From contig NZ_WMBA01000031.1 of the NCBI RefSeq assembly GCF_009707865.1, forward strand, positions 1-64,000: 64,000 nucleotides of DNA, read 5' to 3'. This document shows positions 51,173-60,930 of the stretch, piece by piece. Source of the stretch: Amycolatopsis pithecellobii. Lineage in GTDB: Bacteria > Actinomycetota > Actinomycetes > Mycobacteriales > Pseudonocardiaceae. Within the stretch, counting starts at the first letter, position 1, and every line of letters starts with the position of its first letter. The notes under the pieces are model-generated. The model did not search any database. It saw only the letters and a program-made list of their open reading frames with translations, and was not told where the DNA came from. A program made the position numbers and the translations under genes.

Positions 51173-53128
51173 GTGGCCGATCGGCAGCAAGTGACCACAC
51201 CGGACGTGACGGCGCCACCCGGCGGTCACGGCGCACCGGACAGCGCCCGGCTCGCGCTGGTCATCGGTGCGCTGGGCGTGGTGTTCGGCGACATCGGCAC
51301 CAGCCCGATCTACACCCTGCAGACGGTGTTCAACCCGGCCGACCCGCATCCCGTCCCGGTCAGCACGCAGAACGTGTTCGGCGTGGTGTCACTGGTGTTC
51401 TGGTCCGTGATGATCATCGTCACGGTCACCTACGTGCTGCTGGCCATGCGCGCCGACAACGACGGCGAGGGCGGCATCATGGCCCTGATCACCTTGCTGC
51501 GGCGGTGGCGCGGGCAACGCGGGCGCCGCGCCGCGCTCGTGCTCGCCGGGGCCGGCATCTTCGGTGCATCCCTGTTCTTCGGTGACAGCATGATCACCCC
51601 GGCGATCTCGGTGCTGTCGGCCGTGGAAGGGCTCAAAGTCGTCCAGCCATCGCTGGAGGAACTGGTCGTGCCGATCACCGCGGTGATCATCGTGCTGCTG
51701 TTTTTGTTCCAGCGCAAGGGAACCGCGGCGGTCGGCCGGGTGTTCGGGCCGGTGATGATCCTGTGGTTCACCGTCATCGGCGTCTGCGGGATCGGCGGTA
51801 TCACCAAGAACCCGCGCATTCTGGAAGCGCTTTCACCGACCTACGCCATCGGCTTCGCGGTGCAGCACTTCGGCATCGCGTTCTTCGCACTCGCCGCGGT
51901 CGTGCTGGCCGTCACCGGCGCCGAGGCCCTGTATGCCGACATGGGACACTTCGGCCGCAAGGCGATCACGCGCGGCTGGGTTTTCCTGGTATTTCCCGCT
52001 TTGACCCTCAGCTACCTCGGCCAGGGCGCGCTGATCCTCGAGGACCCGGCGAACATTTCCAGCCCGTTCTTCCTGCTGGTGCCCGGCTGGGGCCGAATCC
52101 TGATGATCGTGCTCGCCACCGCGGCGACCGTGATCGCCTCCCAGGCCGTGATCACCGGCGCGTATTCGGTGACATCGCAGGCCGCGCAGCTCGGTTACCT
52201 GCCGCGGTTGCGGATCGCGCACACCTCGGCGTCCACCATGGGCCAGATCTACGTCCCGTGGATCAACTGGCTGCTGATGGTTTCGGTGCTGACGCTGGTT
52301 TTCGCGTTCCGCAGCTCGGCGGCGCTGGCGTTCGCCTTCGGTATGGCGGTGACCGGCACGATCACCATCACCACCGTGCTGTTCTTCTTCATCGCCCGGG
52401 AGAAATGGCGCACCCCGGCGTGGCTCGCCGGGATCGGCGCGACCGTGCTGCTGGTGGTGGATCTGCTGTTCCTCGCCGCGAACTTCACCAAGCTGCTGCA
52501 CGGGGCGTGGCTGCCGCTGCTGATCGGCCTGACCGCGTTCACGATCATGATGACCTGGCAGCACGGTCGCCGGATCGTGACCGCGGAACGCGAACGGCGC
52601 GAAGGCACGCTGGCGGAGTTCGTGGAAAAGCTGCGGAGCAAGAAGGCCCTGATCCGGCGGGTGCCCGGCACGGCCATCTTTCTCAACCGTGGCAAGGAAA
52701 CCGCACCGCTGGCGCTGCGGGCCAATGTGGACCACAACCATGTGCGGCACGAGCACGTGGTGATCGTGGCGATGGAGACCGAGCCGGTGCCGCGGGTGCC
52801 GGAGGATCAGCGGGTGGTCGTCGACGACCTGGGCTACCGCGACGACGGGATCACTCACGTCACCGTCCGCTTCGGCTATATGGAGTCCCCGGACGTGCCG
52901 CGGGCGCTGCGCGTGCTCGACCCCGACGAGACCGAGGGCAGGCTGGATCTGGCGAACGCGTCCTACTTCCTGTCCACGATCGAACTGCGCCGTGGCACCG
53001 AACCGACGATGGCGTCGTGGCGGAAGCGGTTGTTCATCGCGACCTCCTACATCGCCGCGGATGCGGCCGAATACTTCAACCTGCCGCGCGAGCGCACCGT
53101 GATCATGGGCTCCCATATCGAGGTCTGA
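51173..53128 (+). CDS. kup: KUP-family potassium transporter
   Basis: 651 aa, about 12 membrane helices followed by a C-terminal cytoplasmic domain. Family signatures: LGVVFGDIGTSPIYTLQ, ADNDGEGGIMAL, GDSMITPAISVLSAVEGL, and TGAEALYADMGHFG. GTG start with GGAGG about six bases away. It takes up K+ with protons. Upstream lies the inverted 22-bp repeat array. Confidence 0.95.
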   Translation: MADRQQVTTPDVTAPPGGHGAPDSARLALVIGALGVVFGDIGTSPIYTLQTVFNPADPHPVPVSTQNVFGVVSLVFWSVMIIVTVTYVLLAMRADNDGEGGIMALITLLRRWRGQRGRRAALVLAGAGIFGASLFFGDSMITPAISVLSAVEGLKVVQPSLEELVVPITAVIIVLLFLFQRKGTAAVGRVFGPVMILWFTVIGVCGIGGITKNPRILEALSPTYAIGFAVQHFGIAFFALAAVVLAVTGAEALYADMGHFGRKAITRGWVFLVFPALTLSYLGQGALILEDPANISSPFFLLVPGWGRILMIVLATAATVIASQAVITGAYSVTSQAAQLGYLPRLRIAHTSASTMGQIYVPWINWLLMVSVLTLVFAFRSSAALAFAFGMAVTGTITITTVLFFFIAREKWRTPAWLAGIGATVLLVVDLLFLAANFTKLLHGAWLPLLIGLTAFTIMMTWQHGRRIVTAERERREGTLAEFVEKLRSKKALIRRVPGTAIFLNRGKETAPLALRANVDHNHVRHEHVVIVAMETEPVPRVPEDQRVVVDDLGYRDDGITHVTVRFGYMESPDVPRALRVLDPDETEGRLDLANASYFLSTIELRRGTEPTMASWRKRLFIATSYIAADAAEYFNLPRERTVIMGSHIEV

Positions 53129-53213
53129 CGCCGGCCGTGACCAGGCTCTCACCGCGGGCGACCCCGGTGCCGCCGGGGGAGTGCCAGGTCAGGCTCGGCG
53201 TTTGGAGGGTTCC

Positions 53214-53321
53214 CACAAAAAACGCCGTCCGGCACGCAACATGGCCGATGAGCACATACCGGCCGGTAAGCGGAATGCTGGACGGCGGCCAAGCTGCCAC
53301 GTTCCGTCGTCGATTTTTGTG
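53214..53321. other. Nested inverted repeats before the carboxylase gene
   Basis: CACAAAAA (53214-53221 with A-run) pairs with TTTTTGTG (53314-53321), and GCCGTCC (53224-53230) with GGACGGC (53280-53286); a GGCCG/CGGCC pair lies inside. It could be a structured leader or a terminator for kup ending in a T-run. It is the only AT-rich patch between the two large genes. Confidence 0.4.
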
Positions 53322-53332
53322 AGGCTCGTTCG

Positions 53333-56300
53333 GTGTTCAGTCGTGTCGCGATCGTCAACCGGGGAGAGGCCGCGATGCGGCTCATCCACGCCGTCGGTGA
53401 GCTCAATGCGGAGGGCGGGCCGCGGATCGAGACGGTCGCCCTCTACACCGACGCCGACGCCACGGCCACTTTCGTCCGCGAGGCCGACCTGACCTACGAC
53501 CTCGGGCCCGCCTCGGCGCGCCCGTATCTCGATCTCGAGGTGCTGGCGCGTGCGCTGACCGAGACGGGCGCCGACGCGGCGTGGGTCGGCTGGGGGTTCG
53601 TCGCCGAGGACCCGGCGTTCGCGCAACTGTGCGAGAAGCTCGGCGTGACCTTCATCGGCCCCGGTCCGGATGCGATGCGCAAGCTGGGCGACAAGATCGG
53701 CGCCAAGCTGCTCGCCGAGGAGGTCGGTGTCCCGGTCGCGCCGTGGAGCCGTGGCCCGGTCGAAGATCTCGGCGCGGCGCTGCGCGCGGCCGAGTGGATC
53801 GGCTACCCGTTGATGCTCAAGGCGACCGCGGGCGGTGGTGGCCGCGGGATCCGCGTCATTACGGGTCCCGACGAGCTCACCGAGGCCTACGAGCGCACCA
53901 GCCTGGAGGCCGAGCGCGCGTTCGGCAGCGGGGTGGTGTTCCTCGAGCGCCTGGTCACCGGGGCGCGGCATGTCGAGGTCCAGGTGATCGCGGACGGTCA
54001 GGGCACCGCGTGGGCGCTGGGCGTGCGCGACTGTTCCGTGCAGCGGCGCAACCAGAAGATCATCGAGGAGTCGGCCTCGCCGGTGCTGGGCCCGGAACAG
54101 GTGGCCGAGCTCAAGGCGTCGGCGGAACGCCTCGCGGTCGCCGTCGGCTACCGCGGCGCGGCGACCGTGGAGTTCCTGTACCACCCGGCCGACAAGCTGT
54201 TCGCCTTCCTCGAGGTCAACACGCGGCTGCAGGTCGAGCACCCGATCACCGAGGCCACCACCGGGATGGACCTGGTCAAGGCGCAGCTGCAGGTGGCATC
54301 GGGCGGGCGGCTCACCGGCACCCGGCCCACCGAGACCGGGCACGCGATCGAGGCACGGTTGAACGCCGAGGATCCCGACCGTGACTTCGCACCGGCCCCA
54401 GGCCGGATCGCGCTGCTGGATCTGCCGGCGGGCCCGGGGATCAGGGTGGACACCGGGGTCAGCGAGGGCGACGTGATCCCGGCCGACTTCGACTCGATGA
54501 TCGCGAAGATCATCGCCTACGGCCGTACCCGCGACGAGGCCCTGTCCCGGCTGCGGCGCGCGATGCGGGAGACCACCGTCCTCATCGAGGGCGGCACCAC
54601 GAACAAGAGCTTCGTGCTCGACCTGCTCGGCGAGCCCGAGGTGATCGACGGAAGCGCCGACACCGGCTGGATCGACCGTGTCCGCGCCGAGGGACGCCTG
54701 GTGTCGCACCAGCATTCCGGCGTCGCGCTCGCCGCCGCGGCGATCGAGGCGTACCAGGACGAGAAGCAGGTCGAATTGCAGCGGCTGCTGGACACCGCGC
54801 ACGGCGGGCGGCCGCAGGTGCAGCACGAAAGCGGCCGCCCCGTGGACCTCAAGCTGCGCGGCGCCGGCTACCGGGTCACCGTCGCCGAAACCGGACCCGG
54901 CCGCTACCGCGTCGGGTTCGTCACCGGGGACGACGTGCGGACCGTCGACGCCGAGCTGGAGCGGTTCGACGAGCACACCGGGCGGATCCGGCTCAACGGG
55001 CAGCCGTTCCGCCTGGTCACCGGCACCCACGGGCCGATCCACCTGGTCGAGGTGGACGGGGTCACGCACCGGATCAGCCGCGACGAGGGTGGTGTGGTGC
55101 GGTCCCCGGCGCCCGCGCTGGTGGTCGCGACGCCGGTCGCGGCCGGTGACGAGGTGGAGGCGGGCGCGCCGCTGCTGGTGCTGGAGAGCATGAAGATGGA
55201 GACCGTGCTGCGGGCCCCGTTCCGCGCGCTGCTGCGGGAATGCGTGGTCTCCGTCGGCAGCCAGGTCGGGACCGGCGCGCCGTTGCTGCGCCTGGAACCG
55301 CTCGACGACACCGCCGCCGAAACCTCGTCCGACACCGGGGCGGTCGAGCTGGACCTGCCCGCCGAACCCGTGCCCAGCGCGGAACAGCGCGTCCGGCAAG
55401 GCCTCGCGGATCTGCGCAGCATGCTGCTCGGGTTCGACCTCGACCCGCGCGACGGCGGGCGTACGGTGAAGCACTACCTCGCGGCTCGCGCCGAGTTGCC
55501 GCAGCGACCGCTGGACGCCGAGGTCGGCCTGCTGGAGGTCTTCGCCGACCTGTCGGAGCTGTCCCAGAACAAGCCGGTCGGCGAGGAAACCGAAGTCCAC
55601 ACGCGGGTGCACAGCCCCCGCGAGCACTTCCACGCCTACCTGCAAAGCCTCGACGCCGAGCGGGCCGGGCTGTCGGAAACCTTCCAGGGCCGGCTGACCC
55701 GGGTGCTCGGGCACTACGGCGTCGATGGTCTGGACCGCACGCCCGCACTGGAAGAGGCGGTGTTCCGGATCTTCCTCGCCCAGCGGCGGGCCGGTGCGGA
55801 CGCCGCGGTGATCACCTCGGTGCTGCGGCAGTGGCTCGAGGAGGCGCCGCCGCGCGGGGCGCTGCGGCAGACCGTCGGGCAGGCGCTGGAGCGGCTGATC
55901 GTGGCCACGCAGCTGAGGTTTCCCGCGATCGGGGACCTCGCGCGCAGCCTGGTGTTCCGCTGGGCCGCCCAGCCCCTGCTGCGGCGCAACCGCGCCGAGG
56001 TCTACACCCGGGTGCGCCGCCATCTGCGTTATCTGGACCAGCATCCGGACGCGCCCGACCGCGACGAGCGGATTGCCGAGATGGTCGCCAGTCCCGAACC
56101 GCTCGTCCGGTTGCTCGGTCAGCGCATGACCCGCCCCGGCGAAGATCCGGGCGCGCTGCTGGAAGTCATCAGCCGGCGTTACTACCGCGAGTACCGGCTG
56201 TCCGGGGTGCGGTGTGCGCCGGAGGGGGAGCGGCCGGTCGTCACCGGCGGGTTCGAGATCGACGGCCGCCGGATGCGGTTGCTGTCCACGGTCGCGGACT

Positions 56301-58816
56301 TCGATGACCTGCCCGAGGCGCTGGCGACCGTGGCGCGACTGGTCGGAACCGAGCCGGACGCAACGGATTCCGTCGCCGACGTCTACCTGACCTGGGCCGG
56401 TCAGCCTGCCGACGCCGAAGAAATGGCGAGGCGGTTGCACACGGTGCTGTCCGCCGTCGCCCTGCCCACGCGGCTGCGCCGGATCACCACCACGGTCGCC
56501 GGCAGCACCGGTGCCGTGCCGCACCACCACTTCACCTTCCAGCCCTCGGCCGAAGGGCTCGGCGAGGACAGGCTGATCCGCGGCCTGCACCCGCTCATCG
56601 CGGAAAGCCTGCAGCTGTGGCGGTTGCGGCAGTTCGACCTCACCCGGCTGCCCTCGGCCGACGAGGACGTGTCGCTGTTCCGTTGTGTCGCACCGGAAAA
56701 CCCGGCCGACGAGCGGCTGGTCGCGATGGCACAGGTGCGTGACCTGACCCCGCTGCGCGACGACGCGGGCCGGATCCTCGCGCTGCCCGCCGTCGAGGGC
56801 GCGCTCGGCGCGTGCCTCGACGCGATCCGCAAGGTCCAGGCACAGCGCCCGGCGAAGAAACGCTTGGACACCAACCGGATCGTGCTGTACGTGTGGCCGC
56901 CGAGTGACCTCAGCCTCGAGGACCTGGAGGCGGTCGCCCGGCGGGTCGTGCCCACCACGGCCGGTGCCGGGGTCGAGGAGGTGCTCGTCCTCGGCCGCCG
57001 CCGCGACGCGGAAACCCGGCAGCTGCGCCCGATCGCGGTGCGCGTCTCCTATGACGTCGCCACCGGCGTCCGGCTGGAACCCACCGAACCGCCGGCCGAG
57101 CCCATTCAGCCGCTCGACGACTACGGCCAGAAGGTGTTGCGGGCGCGGCGCCGCGGCACGGTCTACCCGTACGAGCTGGCGGGCATGATCGCCGGCCCCG
57201 GCGGGGCGTTCACCGAGTACGACCTCGACGACAAGGGCGTGCTGGCGCCGGTGGACCGGCCGAAGGGGCTCAACAAGGCGGCCATCGTCGCGGCTGTGGC
57301 GACCACGCCCACCGAGCGTTACGCCGAGGGCATGACGCGCGTGGTGCTGCTCGGCGACCCGACGAAGGCGCTCGGCGCACTGTCCGAACCGGAATGCGCG
57401 CGGGTCATCGCGGCGCTGGATCTGGCGCAGCGGCTGGGAGTTCCCCTCGAGTGGTACGCGCTGTCGGCGGGCGCGCGGATCGCGATGGACTCGGGCACCG
57501 AGAACATGGACTGGATCGCCGCGGCACTCAAGCGGATCGTCGAGTTCACCCAGGACGGCGGTGAGATCAACATCGTGGTGGCCGGGATCAACGTGGGTGC
57601 CCAGCCGTACTGGAACGCCGAGGCCACGATGCTCATGCACACCAAGGGAATCCTCGTGATGACCCCGGACTCGGCGATGGTGCTGACCGGCAAGGAGGCG
57701 CTGGACTTCTCCGGTGGCGTGTCGGCCGAGGACAACTTCGGCATCGGCGGCTACGACCGCGTGATGGGTCCCAACGGCCAGGCCCAGTACTGGGCGCCGG
57801 ACCTGCGCGCCGCGCACCGCGTGCTGCTTTCGCACTACGACCACAGTTACGTGGCGCCGGGCGAAACGGGTCCTCGCCGGGCGGTCACCACCGACCCGGT
57901 GGACCGCGACGTGTCGGCCTTCCCGCACGCGGTGGTGGGCAGTGATTTCACCACGGTGGGCCAGATCTTCTCCCGCGAGACCAACCCGGACCGCAAGAAA
58001 CCGTTCGACATCAGGACGGTCATGCGGGCACTGTCCGATCAGGACCATCCGGTGCTGGAACGGTGGGCGGGCATGGCCGACGCGGACACCGCGGTCGTGC
58101 AGGACGTGCACCTCGGTGGCCGTCCGGTGTGCCTGGTGGGCATCGAGTCGCGATCGGTGCCGCGGCGCGGGTTCCTGCCCACCGACGGGCCGGACGCCTA
58201 CACCGCGGGCACGCTGTTCCCGCGCTCGTCGAAGAAGGTCGCGCGGGCGATCAACGCGGCGAGCGGGAACCGGCCGCTGGTGGTGCTGGCGAACCTGTCC
58301 GGGTTCGACGGGTCGCCGGAGTCGCTGCGCAAGCTGCAACTGGAGTACGGCGCGGAGATCGGCCGCGCGATCGTGAACTTCCGTGGTCCCATCGTGTTCT
58401 GCGTGATCTCGCGGTATCACGGCGGCGCGTTCGTGGTGTTCTCGAAGACCCTCAACCCGGGCATGACGGTGCTGGCCGTGGATGGCTCGTACGCCTCGGT
58501 GCTGGGCGGCGCGCCCGCCGCGGCGGTCGTGTTCGCCGCCGACGTCAACGGCCGGACCGCTCGTGACCCGCGGGTGACGGAGCTGGAAGCTCAGCTCGCG
58601 CCGGCCGAGGGCGCGCAGCGGGCCGCGCTCGTCGCCCGGCTGGCGGATGTCCGGGCATCGGTGCGGGCGGAGAAACTGGGCGAGGTCGCGGCCGAGTTCG
58701 ACGGGGTGCATTCGATCCAGCGGGCCCAGCAGGTGGGCTCGGTGGACGCGATCATCCGGCCGGAAGAGCTGCGGCCACAGATCATCGCCGCCGTCGAACG
58801 GGGACTGGCCCGGTGA
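53333..58816 (+). CDS. Single-chain multidomain acyl-CoA carboxylase
   Basis: 1827 aa with all three activities fused. Biotin carboxylase (about 1-450): KATAGGGGRGIRVI, EVNTRLQVEHPITE. BCCP at about 590-660 with the biotinyl-Lys motif LESMKMET near residue 619. A long helical middle (about 690-1150) resembles the central region of eukaryotic-type ACC. Carboxyltransferase (about 1230-1800): AGMIAGPGGAF, GGEINIVVAGINVGAQ, and GGAFVVFSKTLNPGM. Most actinobacterial acyl-CoA carboxylases are split AccA/AccD/AccE complexes, so this ACC1-like architecture is unusual. GTG start; TTTTTGTGAGG lies upstream. The acyl-CoA preferred cannot be told from the sequence. Confidence 0.9.
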   Translation: MFSRVAIVNRGEAAMRLIHAVGELNAEGGPRIETVALYTDADATATFVREADLTYDLGPASARPYLDLEVLARALTETGADAAWVGWGFVAEDPAFAQLCEKLGVTFIGPGPDAMRKLGDKIGAKLLAEEVGVPVAPWSRGPVEDLGAALRAAEWIGYPLMLKATAGGGGRGIRVITGPDELTEAYERTSLEAERAFGSGVVFLERLVTGARHVEVQVIADGQGTAWALGVRDCSVQRRNQKIIEESASPVLGPEQVAELKASAERLAVAVGYRGAATVEFLYHPADKLFAFLEVNTRLQVEHPITEATTGMDLVKAQLQVASGGRLTGTRPTETGHAIEARLNAEDPDRDFAPAPGRIALLDLPAGPGIRVDTGVSEGDVIPADFDSMIAKIIAYGRTRDEALSRLRRAMRETTVLIEGGTTNKSFVLDLLGEPEVIDGSADTGWIDRVRAEGRLVSHQHSGVALAAAAIEAYQDEKQVELQRLLDTAHGGRPQVQHESGRPVDLKLRGAGYRVTVAETGPGRYRVGFVTGDDVRTVDAELERFDEHTGRIRLNGQPFRLVTGTHGPIHLVEVDGVTHRISRDEGGVVRSPAPALVVATPVAAGDEVEAGAPLLVLESMKMETVLRAPFRALLRECVVSVGSQVGTGAPLLRLEPLDDTAAETSSDTGAVELDLPAEPVPSAEQRVRQGLADLRSMLLGFDLDPRDGGRTVKHYLAARAELPQRPLDAEVGLLEVFADLSELSQNKPVGEETEVHTRVHSPREHFHAYLQSLDAERAGLSETFQGRLTRVLGHYGVDGLDRTPALEEAVFRIFLAQRRAGADAAVITSVLRQWLEEAPPRGALRQTVGQALERLIVATQLRFPAIGDLARSLVFRWAAQPLLRRNRAEVYTRVRRHLRYLDQHPDAPDRDERIAEMVASPEPLVRLLGQRMTRPGEDPGALLEVISRRYYREYRLSGVRCAPEGERPVVTGGFEIDGRRMRLLSTVADFDDLPEALATVARLVGTEPDATDSVADVYLTWAGQPADAEEMARRLHTVLSAVALPTRLRRITTTVAGSTGAVPHHHFTFQPSAEGLGEDRLIRGLHPLIAESLQLWRLRQFDLTRLPSADEDVSLFRCVAPENPADERLVAMAQVRDLTPLRDDAGRILALPAVEGALGACLDAIRKVQAQRPAKKRLDTNRIVLYVWPPSDLSLEDLEAVARRVVPTTAGAGVEEVLVLGRRRDAETRQLRPIAVRVSYDVATGVRLEPTEPPAEPIQPLDDYGQKVLRARRRGTVYPYELAGMIAGPGGAFTEYDLDDKGVLAPVDRPKGLNKAAIVAAVATTPTERYAEGMTRVVLLGDPTKALGALSEPECARVIAALDLAQRLGVPLEWYALSAGARIAMDSGTENMDWIAAALKRIVEFTQDGGEINIVVAGINVGAQPYWNAEATMLMHTKGILVMTPDSAMVLTGKEALDFSGGVSAEDNFGIGGYDRVMGPNGQAQYWAPDLRAAHRVLLSHYDHSYVAPGETGPRRAVTTDPVDRDVSAFPHAVVGSDFTTVGQIFSRETNPDRKKPFDIRTVMRALSDQDHPVLERWAGMADADTAVVQDVHLGGRPVCLVGIESRSVPRRGFLPTDGPDAYTAGTLFPRSSKKVARAINAASGNRPLVVLANLSGFDGSPESLRKLQLEYGAEIGRAIVNFRGPIVFCVISRYHGGAFVVFSKTLNPGMTVLAVDGSYASVLGGAPAAAVVFAADVNGRTARDPRVTELEAQLAPAEGAQRAALVARLADVRASVRAEKLGEVAAEFDGVHSIQRAQQVGSVDAIIRPEELRPQIIAAVERGLAR

Positions 58817-58825
58817 CTCCGGGTG

Positions 58826-59506
58826 TCACCGCCGGCGGGGGTTTCCTCGCCGGCGGGGCGGGGTCTTCGCGGCCGGCTTGCGCTTGACGGGGGCTTTGGC
58901 CTGGGCCGGTGCCGGTCGTCCGCGGGTGCTGTTGACCGTGCGCCCGCGGACGATCCCGATGAACTGTTCCATCTCATCGGTCGTCTCGTCCTCGGGCCAC
59001 GACAACGCGACGCGGGACTCCGGGACGTCCGAGAGCGGGCGATAGGTGAGGTCCCGGCGGTGGTGCAACCGGGCGAGCGACTGCGGCACCACGAGCAGGC
59101 CGGCCCCGGCCGCGACCAGTTCGATCGCGTCCCCGGTCGTCGCGGGGCGCTGGATCGCGGGCAGGCCGGGCGGCTGTTCCCAGCCGAGGGTGTCGTCGAG
59201 CGGGTGCAGCACGACGTCGTCGGCGAGATCGCCCGGGCTCACCTCGTCGGCCGCGGCGACGAGATGGTCCTTGGGGACCACGACGACGGTGGTCTCGGTG
59301 TAGAGCGGGATGGCGTGCAGACCGGACCGGTCCGTGGGCAGCCGGAGCAGGACCGCGTCCACGTCACGGCTGCGTACCAGGTCAGCGGCTTCGGCGGCGG
59401 CCACTGCGACAAGGGTGAGCGGGACGCGCGGCATGCGTTCGCCCCAGATCCGGACCCATTTCGCGGGCGTGACGCCGGGGACGTAGGCGAGCCGGAACGA
59501 CGTCAT
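58826..59506 (-). CDS. LysR-type substrate-binding domain protein without HTH
   Basis: 226 aa. Begins directly with the effector-domain strand FRLAYVPGVTPAKWVRIW, followed by ADLVRSRDVDAVLLRLP, VVVVPKDHL and ELVAAGAGLLVVPQSLA. The DNA-binding helix-turn-helix of LysR proteins is missing, and no open frame upstream supplies one. The C-terminal 40 residues are Lys/Arg/Pro-rich (PVKRKPAAKTPPRRRG), which may bind nucleic acid. Divergent from a DUF5997 gene, a pairing seen in other actinomycetes. Function unknown. Confidence 0.85.
   Translation of the reverse strand: MTSFRLAYVPGVTPAKWVRIWGERMPRVPLTLVAVAAAEAADLVRSRDVDAVLLRLPTDRSGLHAIPLYTETTVVVVPKDHLVAAADEVSPGDLADDVVLHPLDDTLGWEQPPGLPAIQRPATTGDAIELVAAGAGLLVVPQSLARLHHRRDLTYRPLSDVPESRVALSWPEDETTDEMEQFIGIVRGRTVNSTRGRPAPAQAKAPVKRKPAAKTPPRRRGNPRRR
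58829..58856. terminator. Bidirectional hairpin at a convergent gene junction
   Basis: Arms CCGCCGGCG (58829-58837) and CGCCGGCGG (58848-58856), 10-nt loop, just after the carboxylase stop (58816) and inside the last codons of the convergent gene. Confidence 0.6.
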
Positions 59507-59552
59507 ACGGCCAAGATTACTGGCAGTGATCGCGACCCCTATCCTTGAGCCC

Positions 59553-59927
59553 ATGACGGCGCGCAAGACCCCGCAGACGATGAAGCCCGCGACGGCGGCG
59601 AAGAAGCTCGGGGTGTACCTCGAGGCCACTCCCGCCCAGTTCCGGGAGGGCGTCGTCTCGCGCGACGAGCTGAACGCCCTGCAGGCCGACCCGCCCGAGT
59701 GGCTGCGCGAACTGCGCCGCAACGGCCCGCACCCCCGGCCGGTCGTCGCCGCGAAACTCGGCATCTCGATCAGCGGCCTCGCCCGCGGCGGCATCACCGA
59801 GGCGCTCACCACCGAGCAGATCGACGCGCTGAAAGCCGAGGCGCCCGACTGGCTGGAGCGGGAACGCGCCACGCAGGCGGAGGTCCGCCGGGAAGCCGCC
59901 CGGCTCAAGGAAACCAGGCCGGAGTGA
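59553..59927 (+). CDS. DUF5997-family protein
   Basis: 124 aa, soluble and charged. Recognisable by TMKPATAAKKLGVYLEATPA, LQADPPEWLRELRRNGPHPR and AAKLGISISGLARGGI; the last segment resembles a helix-turn-helix. Divergent from the LysR effector-domain protein that lacks DNA-binding helices, so the two could form a split regulator; this is speculation. ATG 59553 gives the usual MTARKTPQ start. Confidence 0.85.
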   Translation: MTARKTPQTMKPATAAKKLGVYLEATPAQFREGVVSRDELNALQADPPEWLRELRRNGPHPRPVVAAKLGISISGLARGGITEALTTEQIDALKAEAPDWLERERATQAEVRREAARLKETRPE

Positions 59928-59934
59928 CGCGCGG

Positions 59935-60312
59935 TCAGCTTCCGTAGGGCCGGGTGATGATCTCCAGGCGGTGGCCGTTGGGGTCGTTCCAGTAGACGCC
60001 GCGGCCGCCGTCGTGGTGGTTGATCCGGCCGGGTTCGCGCTCGTACGGGTCGGCCCAGTACGGCAGCCCGCGGTCGGTGATCCGGCCGAAGATCTGGTCG
60101 AACTCGTCCTCGGCGACCAGGAACGCGTAGTGCTGGGGGTGCACGGGGCCGTCGGTGTCGGCCACGTCGAGCGAGACGTCGTTGGTCACCTGGACGACCG
60201 CGAACGGGCCGTAGCTCACCGCTTTGGGCAGGCCGAGGATGTCCGTGAGAAACGCCGCCGTCTCGTGCTTGTCCCGTGCTTCGACGATCGTGTGGTTCAG
60301 CTGTACCGGCAT
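59935..60312 (-). CDS. VOC-superfamily (glyoxalase/bleomycin-resistance-like) protein
   Basis: 125 aa, two beta-alpha-beta-beta-beta modules. Metal-ligand candidates are His7 (QLNHTIVEA), His in QHYAFLV, and the C-terminal Glu in GHRLEIITRPYG; YWNDPNGHRLEI is typical. Possible roles include dioxygenase, isomerase or drug binding. The gene at 60334-60930 lies 21 nt upstream in the same direction. Confidence 0.88.
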   Translation of the reverse strand: MPVQLNHTIVEARDKHETAAFLTDILGLPKAVSYGPFAVVQVTNDVSLDVADTDGPVHPQHYAFLVAEDEFDQIFGRITDRGLPYWADPYEREPGRINHHDGGRGVYWNDPNGHRLEIITRPYGS

Positions 60313-60333
60313 CGTTACCTCCTGCTACCGACG

Positions 60334-60930
60334 CTACTCCCGCGTCGCCAGCGCGAGGTAGCGTTCGTCGCCGTCGTCGACGGAATCGCAGTGCCAGCCC
60401 GCTCCGGCCAGTGCGGCACGGATGTTCGGCTCCGCACGAATGTCCTCTGTGGACAGTTCGCGGCCGTGCCTGCGGGCCAGTGCCGCGCGGCCCAGGGGAT
60501 GGAACACCGCGAGCCGCCCGCCGGGGCGGCACACCCGGGCGAGCTCGGCCAGCCCGGCGAGCGGGTCGCCGAGATGGGCCAGCAGGCCGGCGGCGAACAC
60601 CGCGTCGAGGCGCCCGGTGGGAAACGGGAGCCGCATCGCGTCGGCGAGGACAAGGGTGGCCACCTTGTCCCGGCCGCGCGCGGCGGCTTCGGCGAGCATC
60701 TCGGCGGTCACGTCGACCCCGAATACCGCGCCACCGGCGCCGACCGCGTCCCGCAGCTCCGGCAGGGCGCGACCGGTCCCGCACGCGACGTCCGCGACCG
60801 CCCCGCCTGCCGGGGGAGCCAGCTCGGCGACCGCCTGCCGGTAACGCGGGCCGTCGCCGGGGAACTTGGCCTCCCACCCGGCCGCCCGCGGACCGAAGAA
60901 GGCGCGCGTCGCCGCAAGGTCACCGCTCAT
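60334..60930 (-). CDS. Class I SAM-dependent methyltransferase
   Basis: 198 aa. Motif I is VADVACGTGRALPEL, followed by VFGVDVTAEMLAEA and DAVFAAGLLAHLGDPLAGL, as in the UbiE-like methyltransferase-11 group. GTG 60936 is another possible start, two codons earlier. Substrate unknown. Followed closely by the VOC protein gene. Confidence 0.87.
   Translation of the reverse strand: MSGDLAATRAFFGPRAAGWEAKFPGDGPRYRQAVAELAPPAGGAVADVACGTGRALPELRDAVGAGGAVFGVDVTAEMLAEAAARGRDKVATLVLADAMRLPFPTGRLDAVFAAGLLAHLGDPLAGLAELARVCRPGGRLAVFHPLGRAALARRHGRELSTEDIRAEPNIRAALAGAGWHCDSVDDGDERYLALATRE

Noticed and set aside
53189-58711. An 1840-codon open frame antisense to the acyl-CoA carboxylase.
   Set aside because: It is a high-GC shadow: composition is Arg/Gly/His/Val-rich with no motifs, and the opposite strand encodes all carboxylase signatures.
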